Source: Dehalococcoidales bacterium (GTDB lineage: Bacteria; Chloroflexota; Dehalococcoidia; Dehalococcoidales; UBA5627). Taken from it: 5,152 bases of DNA. This document shows, piece after piece, positions 1 to 5,152 of the stretch (positions are counted from its first letter, which is position 1; every line of letters begins with the position of its first letter). The notes beneath the pieces were generated by a model. It saw only the letters and a list, made by a program, of their open reading frames with translations. It did not search any database and was not told where the DNA came from. The DNA lies in assembly GCA_012719115.1 (NCBI GenBank), contig JAAYAZ010000036.1, forward strand, positions 1 through 5,152. The letters run 5' to 3'. A program made the translations under genes and the position numbers.

Positions 1-493
1 TATGGTAACCACCTGGCTGGTGACCGGCGGAGTATCGTGGGATTTCATATCGACGGATACGGCGAAGTACCTTCTTTCTTCGATGGCGCTGGTTACTTTG
101 ATACTGCTGGCATACGCTATGCTTACAGCCCTGTTTTCCACGCTCTTCAAATCGGCCTTTACAGGCATGATAGCCGGGGTAATGTATCTGCAAATGGAAG
201 ATTACCTTGTATGGTTGGCAATCAGCGATTCCGCATTCTCGATGTATAATCCTCTGCTTGACCAATGGGTAACCACCGCTCCGCCGGAATGGCCGGCGTA
301 CACCATCGGTTACAATGCCCAGTATCTGATGGCGTATATATCGCCCGGCTTGGGAGAATCATCGACCTATTTGAATCAAACCCTTACAAATGCAACGCAG
401 TCGGTTTTAGTGCTGGCTGCATACTGCGTGGTTTTTATTCTGGTAAGTTACTTTATCTTCCGCAAGCAGAATTTAACCAGTGATCAAAATTGA
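1..493 (+). CDS. ABC-2 type transporter permease subunit, C-terminal part (5' truncated by window edge)
   Basis: This is the C-terminal half of an integral membrane permease subunit of an ABC-2 type transporter. The frame is open to the left edge. The ATG at position 2 is not a convincing start, because it aligns with internal Met173 of the complete paralogue downstream, so about 170 residues lie outside the window. Visible features are a TM helix near residues 23-45, a short cytoplasmic FSTLFKS turn, a TM helix near 52-64, an extracytoplasmic loop of about 70 residues, and a last TM helix near 134-154 ending in the positive, cytoplasmic FRKQ. Over the first 76 residues it is about 70% identical to the downstream permease by eye, but the outer loop differs and is longer. 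The substrate is unknown and no ATPase subunit is in view. The ABC-2 assignment rests mainly on the complete copy. Confidence 0.8.
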   Translation, partial: MVTTWLVTGGVSWDFISTDTAKYLLSSMALVTLILLAYAMLTALFSTLFKSAFTGMIAGVMYLQMEDYLVWLAISDSAFSMYNPLLDQWVTTAPPEWPAYTIGYNAQYLMAYISPGLGESSTYLNQTLTNATQSVLVLAAYCVVFILVSYFIFRKQNLTSDQN

Positions 494-494
494 T

Positions 495-506
495 TCCCTT
501 AAGGGA
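495..506. repeat. 12-bp perfect palindrome between the two permease genes
   Basis: TCCCTTAAGGGA is perfectly self-complementary and starts two bases after the stop of the first permease. It has no loop and no T-tract, so it is not an intrinsic terminator. It could be an operator-like site or mRNA processing signal, or chance. Confidence 0.3.
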
Positions 507-524
507 TACCGGAGGAATATTGCC

Positions 525-560
525 ATGATTAACTGTAATGCAGGGGATATAAAGAGATGA
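525..560 (+). CDS. possible 11-codon leader peptide coupled to the downstream permease
   Basis: An ATG lies nine bases after a clear GGAGG ribosome binding site (511-515) and opens the reading frame MINCNAGDIKR followed by TGA. That TGA (558-560) overlaps the ATG of the next permease (557-559) as ATGA, the classic arrangement for translational coupling. The Shine-Dalgarno is the best one in this intergenic gap. The permease itself has only AGGGG at 542-546, inside this small frame. The peptide has no recognisable homology, no run of regulatory codons, and is too short for codon statistics. Alternatively it may be a decayed end of something, or chance. I infer, but cannot show, that it is translated. 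Confidence 0.35.
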   Translation: MINCNAGDIKR

Positions 561-1537
561 TAAGGCTTGTATTGGCAGACCTGTTCAAGTTTCTCAGGAG
601 GTGGATGCCGTACATAATATTGCTGCTATTCTGTTTGTATACGGCAAATTCTATATGGAATGATTATTATTCGGCAAAACAAAAATTGGAATCTCTTTCC
701 CCTCTTACTTATGATGATTTTGCCGCGGCGGTGGAGCAGATAGCCCCGGATGAAGAATATGTAACTTTAGTATATTCAAGTGATGGTGTCACCCACAGAA
801 GAGTACTCTCCAGTGATATTTTCGATGATGCAGTCTTACCCGAGTATATTCACTGGATGTTTGGAAACCTTAATAACTACCTGTACTTGTGCCTGCCGTT
901 TGTTATACTGGCGGCATCGTTTATCGGTACGGAATACAAATGGGGGACGTTGCGCCAGACGCTGGCAAGGGGGATAGGGCGTAACGCATACTTCGGCTCC
1001 AAGTATGTTACGCTTGTCATCCTGATCTGGCTGTTTGTTTGCATAGTAACACTCTACTTCCTTATTGCCGGAATGGCAACCACGAGACTGATCACCGGTG
1101 AAATGACCTGGGATTTCATATCCTCGGATATAGCGGGGTATCTTCTTTCATCGATGGGGCTGATAACGCTGATACTGCTGGCATATGCCGCATTTACGGC
1201 GCTCTTTTCTACCATTTTTAAATCTACCGTTGCGGGAATGATAGCCGGAGTGGTCTATCTGCAGATAGAGAACAATGTTGTATGGAGGGCAATCTCTGAT
1301 TCCGGGGTAGAATTCGGTACAGTCGCCAATCCGCCGGAATGGCTGGCATATACCATTACTTACAATGCCCAGTATTTACTTGGGTACATAACACCTGACT
1401 CAACGATATATGGCGAATATTTGAATTACACTATTACAGATACGACGCAGTCTATACTAACGCTGCTTGCATTTTGTGCTGTTTTTATACTGATAAGTTA
1501 CTTTATATTCCGCAAGCAGGAATTGGCAATGGAGTAG
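557..1537 (+). CDS. ABC-2 type transporter permease subunit (complete)
   Basis: A 326-residue integral membrane protein that would form the channel half of an ABC-2 type transporter. Predicted layout, from hydrophobicity and the positive-inside rule: a cytoplasmic N-terminus with KFLRRW; TM1 at about 17-32; a polar extracytoplasmic domain at 33-105; TM2 at about 106-123; a cytoplasmic segment at 124-149; TM3 at 150-171; TM4 at 193-216; TM5 at 224-236; an outer loop at 237-296; TM6 at 297-317; and a cytoplasmic FRKQ tail. The segment GTEYKWGTLRQTLARGIGR (124-142), followed by GSKY, is the typical ABC-2 cytoplasmic motif (acidic residue, GT-R-L, R, K) thought to contact the ATPase. The ATG start follows AGGGG at 10 bases and overlaps the stop of the putative leader peptide. 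It is a tandem paralogue of the upstream permease, so the two may form a heterodimer with an ATPase encoded to the left. The substrate is unknown; drug, peptide or lipid export are all possible. Confidence 0.85.
   Translation: MIRLVLADLFKFLRRWMPYIILLLFCLYTANSIWNDYYSAKQKLESLSPLTYDDFAAAVEQIAPDEEYVTLVYSSDGVTHRRVLSSDIFDDAVLPEYIHWMFGNLNNYLYLCLPFVILAASFIGTEYKWGTLRQTLARGIGRNAYFGSKYVTLVILIWLFVCIVTLYFLIAGMATTRLITGEMTWDFISSDIAGYLLSSMGLITLILLAYAAFTALFSTIFKSTVAGMIAGVVYLQIENNVVWRAISDSGVEFGTVANPPEWLAYTITYNAQYLLGYITPDSTIYGEYLNYTITDTTQSILTLLAFCAVFILISYFIFRKQELAME
1073..1522 (+). repeat. diverged tandem duplication, second copy (partner at about 2-472)
   Basis: This part of the complete permease gene matches the truncated copy at about 2-472. 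Exact shared runs include TGATACTGCTGGCATA (99-114 and 1170-1185), TTACAATGCCCAGTAT (310-325 and 1360-1375), TGGGATTTCATATC, and TAAGTTACTTTAT near the 3' ends. Membrane segments are conserved at DNA and protein level, while the outer loop before the last TM helix carries indels. This indicates gene duplication followed by divergence rather than a mobile repeat. Confidence 0.75.
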
Positions 1538-1675
1538 AATCGATTGAAAATACAGCGTGATGACACAGAGCGCGATGATTCGTTATCGGTGTTTGGTCAT
1601 GAAGTAATAATAGCAGATGAGTCTGATGGTTTAGCGAAATGGGATTTTAGCGTATCCATATACTGAGTGGAGTGA

Positions 1676-1771
1676 CTCTTATCTGTGGATGATGCAACAA
1701 TAGTTTACCCCGGGCACGGGCCGAAAACCACTATCGGAGCCGAGCGCCGGGGTAATCCTTTTTTAACTTAG
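1676..1771 (+). pseudogene. C-terminal remnant of a metallo-beta-lactamase-fold hydrolase
   Basis: The frame beginning [16 protein letters not shown] and continuing with TTIGAERR and NPFLT before a TAG closely resembles the C-terminus of glyoxalase II-like metallo-beta-lactamase hydrolases (typical form: LL-LPDDT-VYPGHGP-TTIG-E-NPF). The His of PGHGP is a metal ligand in that family. The usual upstream parts (HxHxDH, the GDTLF-type Asp region) are not found in any plus frame of the 238-bp gap. In-frame TGA codons at 1664-1666 and 1673-1675 cut the frame off. The reading between the permease stop (1535-1537) and 1663 is open in this frame but not recognisable. It ends four bases before the convergent hppA stop. 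I infer a gene fragment left by deletion and decay; the motif match is from memory of the family, not from an alignment. Confidence 0.6.
1706..1764 (+). terminator. candidate intrinsic terminator between convergent units
   Basis: TACCCCGG (1706-1713) and CCGGGGTA (1747-1754) form a perfect 8-bp stem. The 33-base interior can pair further through CCGA (1721-1724) with TCGG (1734-1737). Six T residues follow at 1759-1764. The stem-to-T spacing of four bases and the long interior make it imperfect. It lies within the hydrolase remnant, so part of the GC-rich pairing may come from the codons for the PGHG motif. On the minus strand no U-rich tract follows the stem, so it is a poor terminator for hppA. 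Confidence 0.45.
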
Positions 1772-1775
1772 GATA

Positions 1776-3815
1776 CTATAAAAGACCGCTGAAACCGACC
1801 AGTACCGGTGCAATCACCAGCGCAATTATAGATATCAGTTTTATCATGATGTTTAGAGAAGGGCCTGATGTATCCTTCATCGGGTCGCCTACCGTATCAC
1901 CTACGACAGCAGCCTTATGGGCATCCGAACCCTTGCCGCCGTATGCTCCGGTTTCCACCCATTTCTTGGCGTTATCCCACGAACCGCCGGCGTTGGCAAA
2001 TGTGATAGCCAGGACAAGTCCGGTAATAATGGCGCCGATCAGGAATGCGCCCAGTGCTACCGGCCCCAGCAGTATGCCGACCACAACCGGTGAAACAATA
2101 GTGATAACACCCGGCAGAACCATTTCCTTGAGGGAATCCTTGGTGCAGATATCGACGCATTTAGCGTAATCCGGCTTCTCAGTGTTGTCCATAATGCCGG
2201 GCATTTCTTTGAATTGGCGGCGGACTTCATTAACAATTGAGAAGCTGGACCTGCCGACCGCTTTTAAGGTCATAGCGCAGAAAACTGCCGGTAATAAACC
2301 GCCCAGGAAGAGACCGGCAACTACATGCGGGTCGAGCAGGCTGATATCGGAAGCGCTGATTCCTACCGCTTGAGTGTAGGAAAAAAGGAGCGCCAATGCC
2401 GTTAAACCGGCTGCGCCTATGGCGTAACCTTTACCGGTAGCTGCGGTGGTGTTACCCAGCGAATCCAGCGCATCGGTACGGTTCCTGATTTCTTCCGGCT
2501 GTCCGGACATTTCGACGATACCGCCTGCATTATCGGCAACCGGGCCGTAGGCGTCTGTGGCATCCTGGATACCCAGTGTTGCCAGCATACCGACACCGGC
2601 GATGGCAATACCGTACATGTCACCGAATTTGTAAGCAACCAGAATGGCGATGACAATAATAACGATCGGAATAAAAGTGCTCATTAAACCGTTGGCGAAA
2701 CCACTGACGATATTGGTTCCGGCTCCGGTCTGTGAGGCTTTCGAAATCTCGAGGGTGGGTTTATAAACATATGAAGTATAGTAGTTGGTGCTTTCGCCGA
2801 TTAAGACACCTGCAATGAGACCGGTCAGAATTGCCCAGAAGACGTTCATACTGGCATCCATGAAGTAAACAATAAGGAAGGCGAAAATACCCGATAAAAT
2901 CGTAGCGGCAAATGTGCCTTTACGCAGGGCATTCAATAACGCCTTCATTTGAAGCTTTTCACCTACCCTGATTACGAAAATACCGATAATCGAGGCTAAA
3001 ATACCTCCGGCAGCAACCAGTAAAGGCAGGAACCATGCCGTTTCGGTATCCGGTACAAGTGATATACCCAGTGTAGTTGAGAAAACGGCTATCATACCGA
3101 GAGTCATGGTGGCGATAATCGCATCTACATACGATTCGAACAGGTCGGCTCCCATACCGGCAACATCACCGACGTTATCACCGACAAAGTCGGCTACAAC
3201 AGCAGCATTGCGATGGTCATCTTCGGGGATACCTTTTTCAACCTTGCCGACAATATCGGCACCGGTATCGGCCGCTTTGGTAAAAATACCACCGCCGATT
3301 CTGGCAAAAATGGCAACCGATGAAGCTCCGAAACCGTAGCCGGGAATGATGGCCAGGAAGTTGGCATCAGAGCCAAAAACCAGATAGAGGATGCTTAAAC
3401 CGAGAATACCGATACTGACTACCGATAAACCCATTACGGAGCCGCTTCTGAAAGAAACGCGCAAGCCATGATTCAGGCTCTGTGCGGCGGCGGCGGCAGT
3501 TCTTGAGTTAGCCCTGATGGCAATGCTCATTCCGACGAAACCGGCCAGTCCTGAACAGATGGCACCGAAGACGAAGGCGGCAGACACCTGCCAGCCTAAA
3601 GCGGGAACTACGGCGAGTACGATGGCAACAACAACAATAACAATTGCCATTATGCGATACTCTCTTCCCAGGAATGCCAGCGCCCCCTCTTTAATGGCTG
3701 CTGAGATTTCCCTGACTTTTTGGGAGCCCTGAGGCTGTTTCAACACATAGTATGCCAGAAATCCGGCAACAGCTAATCCCAGTACTCCAGACAGGATTAC
3801 TAAAAATAGATTCAA
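1776..3815 (-). CDS. hppA: membrane-bound ion-pumping pyrophosphatase, K+-dependent type
   Basis: Hydrolyses pyrophosphate and couples this to pumping of H+ or Na+ across the cytoplasmic membrane. The protein is about 679 aa and highly hydrophobic, consistent with the 16-helix fold and usual bacterial length. Numbered from the TTG start, the catalytic motifs are ADTGADIVGKVE (182-193), PEDDHRN (197-203), GDNVGDVAGMGADLFE (212-227), DAYGPVADNAGG (421-432), NAGGSWDNAKK (608-618) and GDTVGDPMKDTSGPSLN (639-655), with the Asp and Lys residues that bind Mg-PPi intact. GNTTAATGKG (454-463) has Ala458 and Gly461 where K+-independent enzymes have Lys and Thr, so K+ dependence is predicted. Glu227 in DLFES sits at the position seen in Na+-type pumps, but ion choice cannot be settled by this alone. 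Start choice: TTG at 3815-3813 has AAAGGAG eight bases upstream and lies one base after the translin stop. An in-frame ATG at 3833 adds six residues but has no Shine-Dalgarno. Last gene of the operon. Confidence 0.95.
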   Translation of the reverse strand: MNLFLVILSGVLGLAVAGFLAYYVLKQPQGSQKVREISAAIKEGALAFLGREYRIMAIVIVVVAIVLAVVPALGWQVSAAFVFGAICSGLAGFVGMSIAIRANSRTAAAAAQSLNHGLRVSFRSGSVMGLSVVSIGILGLSILYLVFGSDANFLAIIPGYGFGASSVAIFARIGGGIFTKAADTGADIVGKVEKGIPEDDHRNAAVVADFVGDNVGDVAGMGADLFESYVDAIIATMTLGMIAVFSTTLGISLVPDTETAWFLPLLVAAGGILASIIGIFVIRVGEKLQMKALLNALRKGTFAATILSGIFAFLIVYFMDASMNVFWAILTGLIAGVLIGESTNYYTSYVYKPTLEISKASQTGAGTNIVSGFANGLMSTFIPIVIIVIAILVAYKFGDMYGIAIAGVGMLATLGIQDATDAYGPVADNAGGIVEMSGQPEEIRNRTDALDSLGNTTAATGKGYAIGAAGLTALALLFSYTQAVGISASDISLLDPHVVAGLFLGGLLPAVFCAMTLKAVGRSSFSIVNEVRRQFKEMPGIMDNTEKPDYAKCVDICTKDSLKEMVLPGVITIVSPVVVGILLGPVALGAFLIGAIITGLVLAITFANAGGSWDNAKKWVETGAYGGKGSDAHKAAVVGDTVGDPMKDTSGPSLNIMIKLISIIALVIAPVLVGFSGLL

Positions 3816-3816
3816 A

Positions 3817-4458
3817 CTAAATTCTCCTTTCATTATATTTTTCTATTTTATTTTCAAGGCTTTTTTGCCTGATCATCAAAGTTAAATCGCTGCGTGTCTT
3901 TTCCAAAACGCCGCGGAAATTATCTGTGGTGCGTCGCAGTCCGCCGGTAATGGCATCGGGGAAATCTATTGTCACCAGTGTATTGTAGATATCGTCCATT
4001 GCTTCCAGCAGTTCCTCTCCGCGCGACTGGTCGCCCTTTCTAAGTCCATCCAGCAGATACCTTCTAAGTTCGCCGACTGCTTCTCCCAGTCCGTTCAAAT
4101 AAGCGGCATAATCTACACCCAGTTCATCGGGGGTGGGTAGTTGCCCTCCTGTTATAAGAGCATAGGTTGCATAACCTTCGGCAAGCTCCTTCTGTGCATC
4201 GTGAAGGAAACCGGTATTGCGTAACTCGCTGCAATTACTGATGGCATTTTCAGCTTCTACTAGCAGTGTTTTTGCGGTCTCGAGCATCTCTTTTGCCTTG
4301 TCGAATTCCTGCCTGTGAATCGCTCTTATGGCATTACCGCAGTAACGGATAGCTTCGCGGCAAAGAGGTATGGATTTCTCACGTGCAGCGTCTTTCTCGG
4401 AAAAATCCTTTCTGATTATTCCGGAAATCGTATCCAGTTTTTCTGCAAGTTCACTCAT
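3817..4458 (-). CDS. translin/TRAX-family protein
   Basis: A 213-residue, almost wholly alpha-helical, soluble protein that I assign to the translin superfamily, whose members assemble into octameric shells that bind single-stranded RNA or DNA. In eukaryotes translin plus TRAX make the C3PO RNase, and archaeal homologues form C3PO-like RNases. Supporting segments are REAIRYCGNAIRAIHRQEFDKA-like helices at about 34-55, AQKELAEGYATYAL (88-101), and GVDYAAYLNGLGEAVGELRR (114-133). The last two match TRAX segments with its catalytic Glu126 and Glu129 and the GV-ADLTGELMR region with Asp193. The corresponding residues here are Glu91, Glu94 and Glu126, so metal-dependent nuclease activity is possible but unproven. 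There is no signal peptide or membrane segment. The start ATG overlaps the end of the thiE reading frame by 8 bp with only a weak Shine-Dalgarno, suggesting coupled translation. Its TAG stop is one base before the likely hppA start. The cellular role in bacteria is unknown to me. Confidence 0.8.
   Translation of the reverse strand: MSELAEKLDTISGIIRKDFSEKDAAREKSIPLCREAIRYCGNAIRAIHRQEFDKAKEMLETAKTLLVEAENAISNCSELRNTGFLHDAQKELAEGYATYALITGGQLPTPDELGVDYAAYLNGLGEAVGELRRYLLDGLRKGDQSRGEELLEAMDDIYNTLVTIDFPDAITGGLRRTTDNFRGVLEKTRSDLTLMIRQKSLENKIEKYNERRI
3824..3830 (-). promoter_or_regulatory. ribosome binding site that sets the hppA start
   Basis: AAAGGAG, read on the minus strand, is a near-perfect Shine-Dalgarno eight bases before TTG (3815-3813). 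It lies within the last codons of the upstream translin-family gene, so ribosomes finishing that gene are placed to reinitiate on hppA. It lies downstream of the alternative ATG at 3833 and so cannot serve that codon. Confidence 0.65.
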
Positions 4459-5152
4459 TCGTTAAACCCATCTTTTCTATTAACTGTCTGGTGGCTTCAT
4501 CCGGAGAGCGAGCTCCCAGTATGGCGCTAATTACAGCGACAGAGTCGGCGCCGTAAGAAATTACTTCACATATATTATCATAAGTTATGCCACCTAATCC
4601 AACTAACGGCACAATCGACTTATCTTTTATACGCTTAAGTCCCTCAAGCCCGATTACTTTTACATCTGCTTTCGAGCGGGTAGGATAGATGGCCGAGGTG
4701 GCTATATAATCTGCTCCTTGTTCCTGCGCTTTAACAGCTTCTTCGGGGGTGTAAACAGAATAACCGATTATCTTATCTATTGGCATAAGTCTACGGGCTA
4801 TCGGCAATGGAATATCATCCTGCCCGATGTGCACGCCGTCGGCATCGGAAGCAATAGCGATGTCTATGTAGTCATTTACTATGAAAAGTGCATTGTATTC
4901 GTAGCATAATCGTTTTAATCCGGTGGCAATGGATAACAGGTCCTTTTTAGGGGTGGTTTTATCGCGTAACTGGATGATTTTTGCGCCACCTTCAAGAATT
5001 TGTTTGGCAATGTCCAAATGATTGCGACCTTTTAGCGAATCCGTGTCGATGATGGCATACAACCCTTTTATCCTGTCCGCCTTGTCTTTCCGAAGCAGCT
5101 TCGATACCAGTTCTTTTTCAATGGTGTAGAGTTCGAAGCGCGCTTTTTCGAA
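4451..5152 (-). CDS. thiE: thiamine-phosphate synthase, C-terminal part of a ThiD2-ThiE fusion (5' truncated by window edge)
   Basis: Joins HMP-pyrophosphate and thiazole phosphate to make thiamine phosphate, releasing pyrophosphate, in the cytoplasm. The reading frame stays open to the right edge, 30 codons beyond a TTG at 5062-5060. Those codons include RFELYTIEKELVSKLL, which resembles the C-terminal helix of the ThiD2 domain (HMP-phosphate kinase) commonly fused before ThiE, so the true start lies outside the window. Numbering from that TTG, the TIM-barrel ThiE motifs are QLRDK (31-35, pyrimidine pyrophosphate binding), ND (63-64), DGVHIGQDD (75-83), YPTRSK (126-131, the PT-x-SK phosphate and pyrophosphate site), VGLGG (154-158) and GADSVAVISAI (171-181). 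Small departures from the usual pattern are Tyr in GYSVYT (commonly GVS-H-T) and SAIYPT instead of GPIFPT; neither should abolish activity. First visible gene of the minus-strand operon. Any TPP riboswitch would lie outside the window. Confidence 0.9.
   Translation of the reverse strand, partial: FEKARFELYTIEKELVSKLLRKDKADRIKGLYAIIDTDSLKGRNHLDIAKQILEGGAKIIQLRDKTTPKKDLLSIATGLKRLCYEYNALFIVNDYIDIAIASDADGVHIGQDDIPLPIARRLMPIDKIIGYSVYTPEEAVKAQEQGADYIATSAIYPTRSKADVKVIGLEGLKRIKDKSIVPLVGLGGITYDNICEVISYGADSVAVISAILGARSPDEATRQLIEKMGLTNE

Noticed and set aside
2..493. ATG at position 2 as the real start of the first permease
   Set aside because: It aligns with internal Met173 of the full-length paralogue and there is no room to see a ribosome binding site, so the gene is treated as truncated at the edge.
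1538..1663. 42-codon open frame after the second permease (LKIQRDDTERDDS and onward)
   Set aside because: No start with a ribosome binding site, no recognisable similarity, and it ends at a TGA just before the hydrolase remnant. It may be part of the same decayed gene but cannot be supported as a gene.
1846..2169. 107-codon plus-strand open frame antisense to hppA
   Set aside because: It lies wholly opposite conserved hppA codons. Its translation is low-complexity Pro/Ser/Thr with no recognisable domain and no ribosome binding site of note.
2417..2656. 79-codon minus-strand frame inside hppA
   Set aside because: Out-of-frame shadow of hppA, rich in Trp/Arg/Pro. The hppA frame here carries the conserved DAYGP and GNTTAA motifs.
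3484..3499. GCGGCGGCGGCGGC-like triplet repeat
   Set aside because: It encodes the short poly-Ala stretch after RT in HppA, a usual feature of the family, and is not a functional DNA repeat.
4315..4530. Plus-strand frames opposite translin and thiE
   Set aside because: They span the overlap of two well-supported minus-strand genes and show no domain or ribosome binding site.
4451..5062. TTG at 5062-5060 as the thiE start
   Set aside because: The frame continues open upstream with ThiD2-like sequence, and no properly spaced Shine-Dalgarno precedes the TTG.

Overview
The window reads as bacterial chromosome of moderate GC. The gene content is most consistent with a Chloroflexota lineage of the Dehalococcoidia type. 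That is an inference from remembered family distribution, not a search: a bacterial translin-family gene, a ThiD2-ThiE fusion of the kind I associate with Dehalococcoides relatives, and a K+-dependent type membrane pyrophosphatase. No mobile element, CRISPR array, rRNA or tRNA is visible.

Plus strand, 1 to about 1537: two tandem, homologous ABC-2 type permease subunits. The first is cut by the left edge, so only its C-terminal half is seen. The second is complete (326 aa). A 63-bp gap separates them. It holds a 12-bp palindrome and a possible 11-codon leader peptide with a strong ribosome binding site, whose stop codon overlaps the start of the second permease (ATGA). No ATPase subunit is visible; it would have to lie to the left.

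1538 to 1775: a 238-bp convergent intergenic region. It contains an apparent C-terminal remnant of a metallo-beta-lactamase-fold hydrolase (PGHGP motif), cut off upstream by in-frame stops. Overlapping it is a long hairpin plus T-tract that could terminate the plus-strand transcript.

Minus strand, 5152 down to 1776: a tightly packed three-gene operon read right to left. It encodes a thiamine-phosphate synthase (ThiE) domain, fused at its N-terminus to what looks like a ThiD2 HMP-phosphate kinase domain that runs off the right edge; then a translin/TRAX-family protein; then a membrane-bound ion-pumping pyrophosphatase (HppA). ThiE and translin overlap by 8 bp. HppA most likely starts at a TTG one base after the translin stop, with its Shine-Dalgarno sequence inside the last translin codons, so the three genes look translationally coupled.

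A plausible biochemical link is that ThiE releases pyrophosphate and HppA hydrolyses it while pumping ions. The translin-family protein keeps acidic residues resembling the catalytic site of TRAX/archaeal C3PO RNases, and its role in this operon is unexplained. It is the most interesting item in an otherwise largely housekeeping region.
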